DNA from: Euzebya sp.
GTDB taxonomy: Bacteria > Actinomycetota > Nitriliruptoria > Euzebyales > Euzebyaceae
Assembly (NCBI RefSeq): GCF_964222135.1
Contig: NZ_CAXQBR010000003.1
Span: 182,687 to 246,686, forward strand
Length of the DNA stretch: 64,000 nucleotides
Direction: 5' to 3'
The notes under the pieces: model-generated
Told to the model about the DNA's origin: nothing
What the model saw: the letters and a program-made list of their open reading frames with translations, nothing else
Database searches by the model: none
Translations under genes and position numbers: made by a program
Shown: positions 44,211 to 52,895 of the stretch, piece by piece
Layout: every line of letters begins with the position of its first letter
Numbering within the stretch: the stretch's first letter is position 1

Positions 44211-45263
44211 ATGCCCGAGGAGCCCTACTACAGCTACGGCCTGCAAGCCGTGCGGGACTTCCTCGACACCGCCTACGCAGGCCCTTGGCGCGAAGTTGAA
44301 GCCCGCATCGCCGACGTGGTCTGGCCAGGTGTCCCCCTCGCGGTGCAGCCCCACATCCTCTCAGAGGTCCGCCAGGCGCTGCGCGACGCCGGCGAGCTCG
44401 TCGACATCGAACACGCGACCTACGGAGGCCGCAGCGTCTCCCTGGTCGCCACCACCAACACCCACCGCCGCAAAGGCAAGGTGGACCAGGCCATCCGCAC
44501 GAAAGCCATGCTGCATGGCCGCTACATGGGATGGGCCAGCGGACCCTTCTCCGAGGACTACCCCGACGGCATCATCGGCGTGGCCGGTGACCGCGTTCTG
44601 CACACCACCCTGCGCCACCGCAACTACATCGGTCTCTCCGTGACCGGACCACCAGGTGACGTCACCACCCTGCTCGGGGTCAACCTCGCCGGCGGCAGCT
44701 ACGACGACGCCGCCTACCTGAACGTCCCCACCACCACCGGGATGGAGAGCATCGTCCTCGGGTTCGAGATGAAGAACATCCGCCGGTGGCTGTACCCCAG
44801 AGACTCTGACGTGCATGGCCTCCTGCACCGATCAGCACTCCTCCAACAAGAGCGCCCCGACACCCTCATCTGCCCCGTCCTGGTCACCCGCCGACGCCAC
44901 CCCACGCTCCTGAACATGGCGAAAGACCTCGGTTTCTACGCCATCCAGACCCGCTTCCAGTTCATGCTCGACCACGCCAAGGTCCAAGACGACAAGTTCC
45001 AGGAGGTTTACGACGGCCTCGGCTACGTCGGCCTGGTCCGACAAGAGGGGCCATCTCCACGACTGGAGAAGGCCATCGATGTCAGCCTTCGGCGCGACGC
45101 ACCGGCCCTCGCACAGCGCTGGCGCGACGTGGGCGCGAACTTCGTCGACCTGTACGCCGACCTCCGCAGATCGTCGCTGTCTCGAATGAACCGGGAACAC
45201 ACGATGAACGAGCTCCGCAACCGGACCGCCGCCATCGCCCAGCCACACCACGCCGGCTGGTAG
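44211..45263 (+). CDS. Element cargo protein, possible PD-(D/E)XK nuclease-like
   Basis: A 350-residue soluble protein, MPEEPYYSYGLQAVRDFLDT. The N-terminal 100 residues look like a helical/winged region (VRQALRDAGELVDIEHATYG). A conserved-looking core has IVLGFEMKNIRRWLYP, in which E-M-K resembles the ExK of PD-(D/E)XK nucleases, with PDGIIGVAGDRV and RPDTLICPVLVTRRRHPTL as possible flanking strands. I recognise no named family. As the first gene inside the left attachment site it is a typical cargo position. A nuclease or defence role is inference only. Confidence 0.55.
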   Translation: MPEEPYYSYGLQAVRDFLDTAYAGPWREVEARIADVVWPGVPLAVQPHILSEVRQALRDAGELVDIEHATYGGRSVSLVATTNTHRRKGKVDQAIRTKAMLHGRYMGWASGPFSEDYPDGIIGVAGDRVLHTTLRHRNYIGLSVTGPPGDVTTLLGVNLAGGSYDDAAYLNVPTTTGMESIVLGFEMKNIRRWLYPRDSDVHGLLHRSALLQQERPDTLICPVLVTRRRHPTLLNMAKDLGFYAIQTRFQFMLDHAKVQDDKFQEVYDGLGYVGLVRQEGPSPRLEKAIDVSLRRDAPALAQRWRDVGANFVDLYADLRRSSLSRMNREHTMNELRNRTAAIAQPHHAGW

Positions 45264-45359
45264 CCAGCCTCCCGTGGAGCCGCCCCAGGCCGACGCCCCC
45301 GGCGAGATGAAAGGGCAAGCAGGACTGCGTCACACCCCGGCGTCCCGGCCGGTGGGGGA

Positions 45360-45794
45360 ATGGTGGCGGCCCGCTTCGCCGCGAAGGTCTGTCGTGCCCC
45401 GAACAGCCGTCCTGAGGGCTGTTGGTACTGGACCGGAGGAATCGCGGACAACGGCTACGGCCAGTTCGCCATCGCCCATCACGACATCCACGCCGCTCAC
45501 CGTCTTGCCCTGGCCGGACGTCTCGGCATCGACTTGCCAGGCGACGTGTGGGCGTTGCACTCCTGCGACGAGCCGTCCTGTTTCCGCCCCGACCACCGTC
45601 GACCTGGCACCGCGGAGGACAACCGGGCCGACACCATCCAGCGAGGCCCCGTGCCGACCGCATTCAAAGCTGACCGTCGCGGCGCTCGCGGCCGCGCAGT
45701 AGCCATCCGCACGGCCTGTCGCGGACACCGGACCTGGACCCCGGCCGTCATCGAACCGATCTTGGCTGAAGGGCTTCCCCTCCAGCTGTTCTGA
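45360..45794 (+). CDS. HNH endonuclease, phage-type
   Basis: A 144-residue HNH protein. CWYWTGGIADNGYGQFAIAH, AHRLALAGRLGIDLPGDVWA, LHSCDEPSCFRPDHRRPGT and AEDNRADTIQRG reproduce the pattern of phage and prophage HNH_3 nucleases (the HHxxCxNPxCxNPxHL-like motif). Cuts DNA by family. ATG 45360 has GGGGGA directly upstream. Last gene before a 210-bp gap with no supported features. Confidence 0.8.
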   Translation: MVAARFAAKVCRAPNSRPEGCWYWTGGIADNGYGQFAIAHHDIHAAHRLALAGRLGIDLPGDVWALHSCDEPSCFRPDHRRPGTAEDNRADTIQRGPVPTAFKADRRGARGRAVAIRTACRGHRTWTPAVIEPILAEGLPLQLF

Positions 45795-46005
45795 TCAGCC
45801 ACCACCGGGGTCGGGCGGGTGTGTGCCGCACTGGCGCTTCCGCCTCGTCAAGACGGGGGGTCGCCAGTAGAGCGAACGTCCTGTCGTCCCCACACCCGAC
45901 GTCCCCACCCGGATCCCCCGGCCCTGCGGAGGCGTTTCACGTTCCGACTCGTGGGGGTGGCAGCCCTCAAAGCGGACGTCGCAGGTGCGTGTCACCGTAG
46001 TTGCT

Positions 46006-46062
46006 ATGGAGGCCAAAGATATTTCGCCAGCGATGCAAGGAATCGCTGAGTTGCATTCCTAA
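46006..46062 (+). CDS. Putative 18-residue leader peptide before the sigma-like gene
   Basis: ATG 46006 opens MEAKDISPAMQGIAELHS then TAA, ending 7 bp before the hairpin at 46069. Its tail QGIAELHS resembles QGIAPPRS, the end of the 62-residue protein at 46947. A GGAG-like ribosome site is not evident. It may be a leader ORF coupled to the hairpin or a coincidence. Confidence 0.25.
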   Translation: MEAKDISPAMQGIAELHS

Positions 46063-46068
46063 GAGGGA

Positions 46069-46090
46069 CCGTCGGGAGTCCTCCCGACGG
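46069..46090 (+). promoter_or_regulatory. Perfect hairpin at the start of the sigma-like gene
   Basis: CCGTCGGGAG TC CTCCCGACGG is a 10-bp perfect inverted repeat with a 2-nt loop whose last base is the first base of the GTG start codon at 46090. In RNA it would bury any Shine-Dalgarno sequence in front of the start, so it could act as a translational switch, an attenuator or a protein operator. Confidence 0.6.
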
Positions 46091-46950
46091 TGCCTGTCGA
46101 GGAACTTGGGAGCGTGACCTCCGCTGCTGGTGATACCGGGCCAGACACCTGGCTCCGCGGCAGCAACCACCTACAACCCGACAACGGTGCTGACAACGAC
46201 GACTGGCTGCTGAGTGAGCTGGCGAAGGTTGAAGACCTCGAGACCTCCAGGGCCCTACAGCGGCAAGCGGAGGCGGAGATCCTCACCGTCCTGCAGATGC
46301 AGGGCTTCGACACCAGGACGCCCGAGTACAAGAGCTTCGCCAAGGCATTGATCGACTACGGCTACGGCGTGTTCATGGCCTGGATGATCACCGGGTCCGT
46401 GCGACGCATGATGGCGGCGCACGGCGGCGGCCGCGGCGTGTACGGGATGGGCAAGATCCCTGAAGGCTTGCAGCTGCAGGGAGATGACGCCTGTGAGGTC
46501 GTCGCCGAGTTGATGATCGCCGCCGTCACGGCGTTCAGGGACAAGACGCTGATGCATCCCAACCCAGCCAAGCGGTGGACGCCCGCTGGAGGCGCGTCGT
46601 TGAAGACCTTCTTCGTGGGCCGCTGCTTCATGGAGCTGCCCAACGTCTACATCCGATGGGAACGAGACCAGCGCCGCGCTAACGAGCAGATCCGCAACTA
46701 CGCCAAGGTCGACGTCGACCACAACGACCTGGCCGTCGACCCCTCCCACTCGGTGGAGACCAAGGTGGACGTCGACGCGTCGCTTGCGGCCATGCCCCCC
46801 GACGTGCAGGCCATGTTCCGACTACGGGCACTCGGCTACAGCTACGAGGAGATCGCAGAGTTGATGACCACCAACGGACGACCAACCACCGTCTCCCAGG
46901 TCGGATCCCGACTGAACCGAGCTCGCAGCGCTGCACGGAAGGCGTCATGA
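46090..46950 (+). CDS. RNA polymerase sigma-70-like factor of the element
   Basis: A 286-residue protein with sigma-factor layout. A region-2-like helix pair is seen around ACEVVAELMIAAVTAFRDK and KTFFVGRCFMELPNVYIRWE. Region 4 is LAAMPPDVQAMFRLRALGYS then YEEIAELMTTNGRPTTVSQV and GSRLNRARSAARKAS. The first 110 residues have no known domain. GTG 46090 is the upstream start; GTG 46114 (with GGGAG just before) is an alternative. A sigma factor on an integrative element suggests private control of element genes. The ATGA overlap couples it to the 62-residue protein. Confidence 0.68.
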   Translation: MPVEELGSVTSAAGDTGPDTWLRGSNHLQPDNGADNDDWLLSELAKVEDLETSRALQRQAEAEILTVLQMQGFDTRTPEYKSFAKALIDYGYGVFMAWMITGSVRRMMAAHGGGRGVYGMGKIPEGLQLQGDDACEVVAELMIAAVTAFRDKTLMHPNPAKRWTPAGGASLKTFFVGRCFMELPNVYIRWERDQRRANEQIRNYAKVDVDHNDLAVDPSHSVETKVDVDASLAAMPPDVQAMFRLRALGYSYEEIAELMTTNGRPTTVSQVGSRLNRARSAARKAS

Positions 46951-47135
46951 GCTCGCAGCGGCGCATCGACATGGAGCGGCTCCTGGACCGCTCCTCGCTG
47001 GGCACGCCAGCAGCCAAGCAGATCCGGTCGCGAACGCCCGCCACGGTCAGCAAGGCCATCCTGCGAGAGTCGGCATCTCGCACCCATCGACGCGCCCCAA
47101 CCGGTGTGCAAGGAATCGCCCCGCCGCGTTCCTAG
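46947..47135 (+). CDS. Small basic protein coupled to the sigma-like factor
   Basis: A 62-residue basic protein, MSSQRRIDMERLLDRSSLGT, whose ATG overlaps the sigma gene stop (ATGA). Rich in Arg/Ser/Ala with no membrane segment or domain I know. By position it could be an anti-sigma or co-regulator, but nothing in the sequence proves it. Confidence 0.5.
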   Translation: MSSQRRIDMERLLDRSSLGTPAAKQIRSRTPATVSKAILRESASRTHRRAPTGVQGIAPPRS

Positions 47136-47191
47136 TAGGTGATGAGGTCGTGCGTCCGGTACGGCCTTCACACCGAAAGGATCGTGAGGAC

Positions 47192-47329
47192 ATGGCCAGA
47201 GGAAGACGAACAGGACCGCGGGCTGCGAAGGCGGCGTCGAAGGTGCTCAGGGACGGACGAACCAGCAAGGCGTCCAAGACCGCGGCGGCATCGGCGCTCT
47301 CTCAACGAGCCCCCAAGGGGCGGAAGTGA
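47192..47329 (+). CDS. Tiny Lys/Arg-rich protein, 45 residues
   Basis: ATG 47192 with GAGGA 4-9 nt upstream encodes MARGRRTGPRAAKAASKVLR followed by DGRTSKASKTAAASALSQRA and PKGRK. Strongly basic and alanine-rich, histone-like in composition. Stop at 47327-47329, overlapping the next GTG. The SD site and the conserved-looking SKASKTAAASALSQ stretch argue for a real gene. Confidence 0.5.
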   Translation: MARGRRTGPRAAKAASKVLRDGRTSKASKTAAASALSQRAPKGRK

Positions 47330-47445
47330 GTACCCGGCGCACGTCCCGCACCGTCACACGTCGAGTCCGAGTGAAGCGCCCAGGCGGTGGTACCCGGACT
47401 GTCCCAGTCCGGATCACCCGGACTGTCACCATCACGACCCGGTGA
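47326..47445 (+). CDS. Tiny Arg/Thr-rich protein, 39 residues
   Basis: GTG 47326 overlaps the stop of the previous gene (GTGA) and encodes MSTRRTSRTVTRRVRVKRPG then GGTRTVPVRITRTVTITTR. The repeated RTVTRRV and RTVTITT suggest a small beta hairpin with positive charge. Overlap with the upstream stop supports translation by coupling. Function unknown; nucleic-acid binding is a reasonable guess. Confidence 0.42.
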   Translation: MSTRRTSRTVTRRVRVKRPGGGTRTVPVRITRTVTITTR

Positions 47446-47456
47446 TCTCACCGGCG

Positions 47457-47490
47457 GTGCCCACGCCGGACGTGACACTGGCGTGGGCAC
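47457..47490 (+). terminator. Strong hairpin after the tiny basic genes
   Basis: Perfect 11-bp inverted repeat GTGCCCACGCC / GGCGTGGGCAC with a 12-nt loop, 11 bp after the last tiny gene and about 50 bp before the LysM gene. Probably ends the sigma operon or separates it from the LysM promoter (GTACAGC region). Confidence 0.55.
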
Positions 47491-47538
47491 GCACGCTAGA
47501 GTGGCCAGAGTAATCGAACATGAGTTCGGAGGTACAGC

Positions 47539-48057
47539 ATGTTTACGGACACGCGCAGCGTCCAGGTCCGCCAGCCCGTCCCGCACGACCTCGTGGGGCG
47601 TCGCTTCACCATCGCCGGCGTCGGTCACGGCTTCGAAGGGACCGTCGGCTGGCACGTTCTCGATGAGGACAACAACATCGTGGTAGAGGGCGGAGTCCAG
47701 GGCGGTGGGATGGTCGTCATGGACAACTTCGGCATCGACGTTGACCTCGGGGACTACTCCGGCGGAAGCCAGCTGGTGGTCGAGGTCTTCGGGGACAACC
47801 CTGCCGACGACGAAGGGGAGAAGCCCGGGTTCGACACCAACCGGATCCCTGTTGTGTTCGGCCCGGCGATCCTGGATGACTACACCGGCTTTCGGCTGCA
47901 ACAGGTCCAGCCGGGTGACACCCTCAGCGGCATCGCCGCAGGGCAGCAGTATGGGACGACCACGACGGACGCGGTCTTCGCGGCCAACAAGGACCAGCTG
48001 GACGACCCCGACAGGATTCAGCCTGGGCAGATTCTCCGCATCCCGCTGGTCGGGTAG
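47539..48057 (+). CDS. Gmad2-like and LysM domain protein
   Basis: A 172-residue protein with GGAGG 5-9 nt before ATG 47539. The N-terminal half is an immunoglobulin-like Gmad2 domain (RQPVPHDLVGRRFTIAGVGH, GFEGTVGWHVLDEDN). The C-terminal half is LysM (RLQQVQPGDTLSGIAAGQQY, then VFAANKDQLDDPDRIQPGQI). No signal peptide is evident, so how it would reach peptidoglycan is unclear. LysM would bind N-acetylglucosamine polymers; a cell-surface role in mating is inference. Confidence 0.82.
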   Translation: MFTDTRSVQVRQPVPHDLVGRRFTIAGVGHGFEGTVGWHVLDEDNNIVVEGGVQGGGMVVMDNFGIDVDLGDYSGGSQLVVEVFGDNPADDEGEKPGFDTNRIPVVFGPAILDDYTGFRLQQVQPGDTLSGIAAGQQYGTTTTDAVFAANKDQLDDPDRIQPGQILRIPLVG

Positions 48058-48149
48058 CCCTTCAGGTCCCTCTCGAGTTGAAGGGTTGCTTCTGCGCCCC
48101 ATTCGGGCACACTAGGATGTACCTGCCGCGGTGCGGTAGGGAGAAGGTC

Positions 48150-48185
48150 CGAGGTCCCCGCCGGAAGACGGGACTCGGGCCTTTC
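48150..48185 (+). terminator. Imperfect terminator hairpin after the LysM gene
   Basis: GGTCCGAGGTCCCCG and CGGGACTCGGGCC pair imperfectly around a CGGAAGA loop and are followed by TTTCG, in the gap between the LysM gene and the convergent DUF3800 gene. Plausible rightward terminator. Confidence 0.4.
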
Positions 48186-48197
48186 GTCATTCTGGGC

Positions 48198-48827
48198 CTA
48201 GGGCGGGTCCCCCAGAGGTACTTCGATGATGTCGAGTTCGGCAAGCGCCTCCGCGAACCAGTGCGCCTCCGTCGGCTGCGCCTTGGCTGACCCGACCATG
48301 CCCAGGACGATGTCGGGGATCCACAGCAGCGGCTCATCGAGAGGCCTGGCAAACCGGAACCCTGTCGTGGGCGGCACCACCTCCGCCTTGCGGATGGCCA
48401 TGATGGTGCGTTGATCCTTCTCGTCCTGCTTGCGCTCACGGGCCTCATACACCAGCTCAGACACACCGCGGCTCACCAAGTCGATGGTGAGCTGCCACTG
48501 GGCGTGCTGACGCGCTCGCTCCTGACGTCGGCGGTCGATTTCGACCTGGAACACCACGATGTGGGGGACCCCGAGACCTAGCACCGTGGTGACCGCCTGC
48601 TGCCGCACCGTGCGGCGGTCATTGCGCCAGTGGAAGCGATGCATCCGGCCCGGCAGCGCCCGTCTTAGGGTCTCCCGTACGTCCTCCTCCGCGTCGGACC
48701 ACAACAGCGTGGCGGCGAACAGGTAGACGCCGTGCCCGTCGCCCATGCCCCGGTAGGACTCATCGATGTAGGCACGCAGCACGCGAGGGCTCGGCTCCGC
48801 GCCAGCGGTGAAGTTGGATTCGGTCAC
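48198..48827 (-). CDS. DUF3800-like protein
   Basis: A protein of about 209 residues from GTG 48827 (VTESNFTAGAEPSPRVLRAY), or 256 residues if the ATG at 48968 is used. The DUF3800 signature AYIDESYRGMGDGHGVYLFA is near the N-terminus, with later acidic residues (IDLVSRGVSELVYE, PDIVLGMVG) of a predicted RNase H-like fold. DUF3800 proteins are frequent on mobile elements; a nuclease activity has been proposed but I cannot confirm it. Between it and the relaxase (48828-49128) lies only a possible third repeat copy. Confidence 0.7.
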   Translation of the reverse strand: MTESNFTAGAEPSPRVLRAYIDESYRGMGDGHGVYLFAATLLWSDAEEDVRETLRRALPGRMHRFHWRNDRRTVRQQAVTTVLGLGVPHIVVFQVEIDRRRQERARQHAQWQLTIDLVSRGVSELVYEARERKQDEKDQRTIMAIRKAEVVPPTTGFRFARPLDEPLLWIPDIVLGMVGSAKAQPTEAHWFAEALAELDIIEVPLGDPP

Positions 48828-49128
48828 AATCTCTACGGTGCCAACCCGCTGCGACCAGAACCGCCAAGGCTTCGCGAAGGCAGCCCAGGTCCACCTGTCG
48901 GCCATGTCGCACCCGGATCGCCACATACGGAGAATGACCAGCGGTACCGAGTCCAGCACCACAGCCACCGGTGAACCGTCAACCGAGACGGGGCTGGCCG
49001 CGAACCGTCAACCGCGGTCTCCCGAGATCCGACACGATCCGCTGTCCCACCAGCGACCCCACGCTGGCTCCCCCATGCGAGAGCAGAACTGCACGGCACA
49101 AGACACGACGCTGCGGTATCCCTTGCTC

Positions 49129-52100
49129 TCACAACGATCGACCTGGCGCTGGTCCGTCTCGCTGGACTGATCGACGGGACCCGGTGCCCGGGTCTAGAGC
49201 GCGGACCAGACGCAGGCGGTTCATGGCCTCGCGGGCTCGGGCGGCATCGGCCTGCCGAAGGTCGCTGACTGTATCGGGGCCGAGGGGGCTCGTGGTGGTG
49301 ATGCCGTGGCGGTCGCGGTAGGCGGCGATGGTGACGGCGGTGCGCACCCACCGGTCACGGCCGTGCCAGTTCTGAGGTATGGGTCCGAGGTGGCGGAGCC
49401 ACGGTTCGCGTTGGGCGATCGCGGCGCCGACGACGCTGCGGGCTCGCCGTTCGATGAGCTGGTGGCGTTCGTCGAGGACGGTTCGCATGTCGGGGGTCAT
49501 GGGACCGGTGGCCCTCGGGATGAGCCCGGCGATCAGGTCTGGTGGCTGCTGTTGGGTCCTGGCGATGCGGGCGGTGACGGTGGTGACGCGGTGGTGGAGA
49601 ACGGCGGCGATGCCTTTGGCGTCGTGGAGGTTGCGGGCGTCGACGAGCCCGGGAACGAACTCGTCCGCCGGCAGGTGGTGCGCCTCGGCGGTACGGAGGG
49701 CGGTTGCAAGGGCGCCGAATGCATCGGAGGCGAGGACTTGGTCGGCCTGGATGTTGGTGAGTCCGCACGCCCGGATCAGGCGGGTCCAGCGATCGCGTTG
49801 AGCTGCTGCGGCGATAGTGTCGTACTCCGCGGCGAGCTGGGCAATGCTGCCCCAGCGGTCCTGCTCGTCCCGCAGTGTCTCGTGGACGGAGGGCTCGGCA
49901 CCGACCCGAGCGAGCACGCCGGCGAGCACGGTCCGGCCTGATGGGTCGCCGTCGTCCTGGTGGGGTTCGAGGTCAGCCTTGTCGGTGGTGGTGTAGGCGG
50001 TGTTTGAGTCCCGGCCGCGGGTCATGGCGACGTAGAGGGTCTCCCGGGTCATCGTCGGCGTGACGATGGCGTGGGCGGTATCGACGGTCGCGCCTTGAGC
50101 CCTGTGGGCGGTGACGGCGTAGCCCAGCTCGACGTGCTCGGCGACGTAGTCAGCCGGCAGGCGGACGGTGCCGCCGTTGCCGCGGGCGGTGAGGGTGCCG
50201 TCGGGCTGGATGGCGGTGACGGTCCAGCGGTCGCCGTTGCGCGGCCAGCGGCCGGAGGCGTCGGCGATCGCGCGGTGGTTGCGGCGGGTCACGATCACAT
50301 CGCCAACCCCGGCGAGCGTGCGATCGCGGAGGCGCACGATCACGCGCGGGTCGACGTCGCCAACCTTGACCCGGTCATCGTGGGCGCGCTGGTTGAGCAC
50401 GGTGACGTGATCGCGGGTCGGGGCGATGAGGAGGCTGGTCTTGCCGGCGACGAGGTCGGCCTGCCAGGCGTCGTAGGCAGCGTCAAGCATCGCCTCGGTG
50501 TCGCCGTCGTGGAGCCGGCCGTGCTGATCGTAGGTGTCGAGGACGGAGATGTTGCCGTTTCGCAGTTGCAGGCTCGCGTGCTTCTCCCAGTCGTGGTGGA
50601 ACCGTCGGACGTCGGTGAGCTCGGCGACACCGTCGCGGTCGGTGGCGAGCAACCTGAACGCTCCGCTGGCGTCGACGGCGGCGAGTTGGGCGGGGTCGCC
50701 GACGAGGAGCAGCTTGGCGCCGGCGTCTGCTGTGGCGGTGGCGAGGTGGTGGAGGGTGTGGGTGCCGGCGAGGGAGGCTTCGTCGACGATCACCAGCTGG
50801 CCGGCACGGAGCGCGAGACGGCCAGCCGCGAACTCGTGGAGCCATTTCGCGGTGGTGTCGGTGTCCACCTCGAGGTCGGCGCCGAGCACTTCGGCAGCCG
50901 CGGCAGACGGCGCAAGGCCGACCACCGTGCCGGCGCCGTAGAGGTACTCCCACGCGGTCCGGAGGGCGCGCATGGTGGTGGTCTTGCCGGCCCCTGCTGG
51001 GCCGACGAGGACATCGACCACACGACCGGACGTGGCGACTTGTGTGATCGCGGCGACCTGGTCGTCGCCGAGCCCGTCGGCGTGGTGGGCCACGGTGGCT
51101 GCAGGGACCTGCGGTGCGTGCATTGCACGCGACAGCTGGAGCAGGCGGTCTTCGGCCGCGAGGAGTTCGGCTGAGGTGAACACCTCCGAGTGGCGCGGCC
51201 GGAGCATGCTCGTGCCGTCTTCGCGCCGGAGCTCGGTCGGGACTGTCGCGAGGTCGGGCGGGGCGAGTTGCACCGACGCACGCTCCGCTGCGTGCACGAC
51301 GCTCGCGAGCACGGCCTCGCGGTCGCCGGTGCTGGCGAAGCGGACGCCCATGAGTTGGCGGGTGGCTTCGGCGTGCAGGTTCCACCTGCGCCATGTCGAC
51401 CGACGCTCTCCGACCGCCTCGACGACCGTGGCGGCGATCCCTTCGACGGTCGTCGGCGACAGGTCCGACGCGCGCAACTGCTGCTGTGACCTGCCGCCCG
51501 GCACGTGCGTCAGCCAGTCGGCGGGGGAGTGGCCATGCGTCTCCGCTGTTGTCCGCCAGCGGTCGGTGAGGTCCGAGAGGGAGTGCAGCGCCTTCTCCGG
51601 CCGGGTCGCCAACGTGGCCTGCTGGCGCAGCTTCAGGATCGTCTTCGCCGAGGGCTGGTGGCCGTGGGTGGCGACGTAGTCGGCGATCAGCTGATCCTTC
51701 GCGACTTGGATGTCGGTGGTGCGGGACGAGAAGACGTCGAGGAGCTCGTCGGGGACGCCGGCGATCTCCCACGCCGGGTTGCGATCGGCGCCGCGGTCGC
51801 GTTGGGTCCAGACGACGCCGAGGGTGTCGGTGAGCCGGTCGGCGAGGACGGCGTTGTAGTGCTCGGACAGCGCCACCATCGCGGCATGCACCGGCCTGCC
51901 GTCCAGTGCACGCCACTTGCCGTCGAGGACCGTCTTGGCCTTGTTGGCGATCACGACGTGGGTGTGGAGCTGCGGGTCGCCGGCGCGGGAGTCGTAGTGG
52001 TCGAACGCCGCGGCGATCACTCCGGCCACAGGGACCTGGGCGACCGCACTCTCCGGGCCCCTCGCCCCCATCCGGGTCGCAGCGACCTCACGCTCGAGCA

Positions 52101-52638
52101 AGCCGATCACGTCGGCAATCGCGGCGTGGTGCGCGGCGACGATCTGAGCGCGGGTGCGCTCGTCGGCGAGCGCCCAGAGGACTGAGACCGACTTCGGCAC
52201 GCTGAAGGTCAGGTCGAACCCGGCCACCGCACGCCGGGACCGCCGCGTGGCCTCCTCGGCCTCGATCTGCTCGACGGCGGCCGCGCGGGCGTCGTCGGCC
52301 AGGTTCGGGTTGAGCTCGGCGACGCGGTCGGCGATCCGCTCCGCGCGTGATCGGTACTGGGGGTAGGCGCGTCCCAACGGCTCACCTGTGAGCGGATCGC
52401 GGCCCTGGCCCAGCAGGCGTGCCACCTGCTCCTCGGTGACCACATCGCCCGTGCGCAGCTGCCCGCTGCCCAGGGTCGGCAGTCCTGATCCGAGCCAACG
52501 GCCCGGTGGACAGCCCTCGGCGGTGTAGTAGTCCGCCAGCCCACGTCCGGGCTCGCGGGCGGCGTCGCCGACGGCGACGGAGTCCAGCAGGTAGCGGTAG
52601 CCGGCGCCCGCGGACATCACCCGCATCGACACCGTCAC
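49129..52638 (-). CDS. MobF-family relaxase (TrwC/TraI-like)
   Basis: A 1,169-residue conjugative relaxase-helicase. The N-terminal relaxase domain has the metal-binding histidines in DPQLHTHVVIANKAK (near 224) and candidate nucleophile tyrosines in YRYLLDSV and ADYYTAEG near residues 14 and 37. The helicase has Walker A GPAGAGKTTT (near 548), IVDEASLAGTHTL, LLLVGDPAQLAAVDASGAF and VTAHRAQGATVDTAHAIV. It nicks the origin of transfer and unwinds the strand for export. No type IV secretion genes are present nearby, so the element is mobilizable, not self-transmissible. Confidence 0.93.
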   Translation of the reverse strand: MTVSMRVMSAGAGYRYLLDSVAVGDAAREPGRGLADYYTAEGCPPGRWLGSGLPTLGSGQLRTGDVVTEEQVARLLGQGRDPLTGEPLGRAYPQYRSRAERIADRVAELNPNLADDARAAAVEQIEAEEATRRSRRAVAGFDLTFSVPKSVSVLWALADERTRAQIVAAHHAAIADVIGLLEREVAATRMGARGPESAVAQVPVAGVIAAAFDHYDSRAGDPQLHTHVVIANKAKTVLDGKWRALDGRPVHAAMVALSEHYNAVLADRLTDTLGVVWTQRDRGADRNPAWEIAGVPDELLDVFSSRTTDIQVAKDQLIADYVATHGHQPSAKTILKLRQQATLATRPEKALHSLSDLTDRWRTTAETHGHSPADWLTHVPGGRSQQQLRASDLSPTTVEGIAATVVEAVGERRSTWRRWNLHAEATRQLMGVRFASTGDREAVLASVVHAAERASVQLAPPDLATVPTELRREDGTSMLRPRHSEVFTSAELLAAEDRLLQLSRAMHAPQVPAATVAHHADGLGDDQVAAITQVATSGRVVDVLVGPAGAGKTTTMRALRTAWEYLYGAGTVVGLAPSAAAAEVLGADLEVDTDTTAKWLHEFAAGRLALRAGQLVIVDEASLAGTHTLHHLATATADAGAKLLLVGDPAQLAAVDASGAFRLLATDRDGVAELTDVRRFHHDWEKHASLQLRNGNISVLDTYDQHGRLHDGDTEAMLDAAYDAWQADLVAGKTSLLIAPTRDHVTVLNQRAHDDRVKVGDVDPRVIVRLRDRTLAGVGDVIVTRRNHRAIADASGRWPRNGDRWTVTAIQPDGTLTARGNGGTVRLPADYVAEHVELGYAVTAHRAQGATVDTAHAIVTPTMTRETLYVAMTRGRDSNTAYTTTDKADLEPHQDDGDPSGRTVLAGVLARVGAEPSVHETLRDEQDRWGSIAQLAAEYDTIAAAAQRDRWTRLIRACGLTNIQADQVLASDAFGALATALRTAEAHHLPADEFVPGLVDARNLHDAKGIAAVLHHRVTTVTARIARTQQQPPDLIAGLIPRATGPMTPDMRTVLDERHQLIERRARSVVGAAIAQREPWLRHLGPIPQNWHGRDRWVRTAVTIAAYRDRHGITTTSPLGPDTVSDLRQADAARAREAMNRLRLVRALDPGTGSRRSVQRDGPAPGRSL

Positions 52639-52741
52639 CGGTCACACCTGGCGTTCTGAACCCCCGACATCCGACCTGCTGCCTCCCTGCCGTCCTCGTG
52701 TGCAAGACGTGTGTCTGGTTGGACGGGAGCAGGGGGTCGGT

Positions 52742-52819
52742 TGTGTCAGCGACTTCGAGGATCTTCGCGAGCGGCATCAGGACGGGAACGCGTCGGCGTA
52801 CATGGAGGTCGATGACACA
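52742..52819. promoter_or_regulatory. Candidate origin of transfer or excisionase-binding region
   Basis: The 257-bp gap between the divergent relaxase and excisionase genes contains TGTGTCA (52742-52748) and its inverse TGACACA (52813-52819), plus a GACGTC-type palindrome near 52826. Position next to a MobF relaxase suits oriT, but repeats alone do not prove it. Confidence 0.3.
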
Positions 52820-52895
52820 GACGGGCGACGTCATACGTCCGATCGGGTCCAAGTGCCTTCGTCCGGTGCGGAGGCAGCACGGCGAAGGAGAAGCC

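Noticed and set aside
49116..49173. Third copy of the 80-bp repeat
   Set aside because: Partial resemblance only (TCTCACAACGATCG and CCGTCTCGCTGG), and it overlaps the end of the relaxase gene. Not listed as a feature; mentioned as a possible relative.
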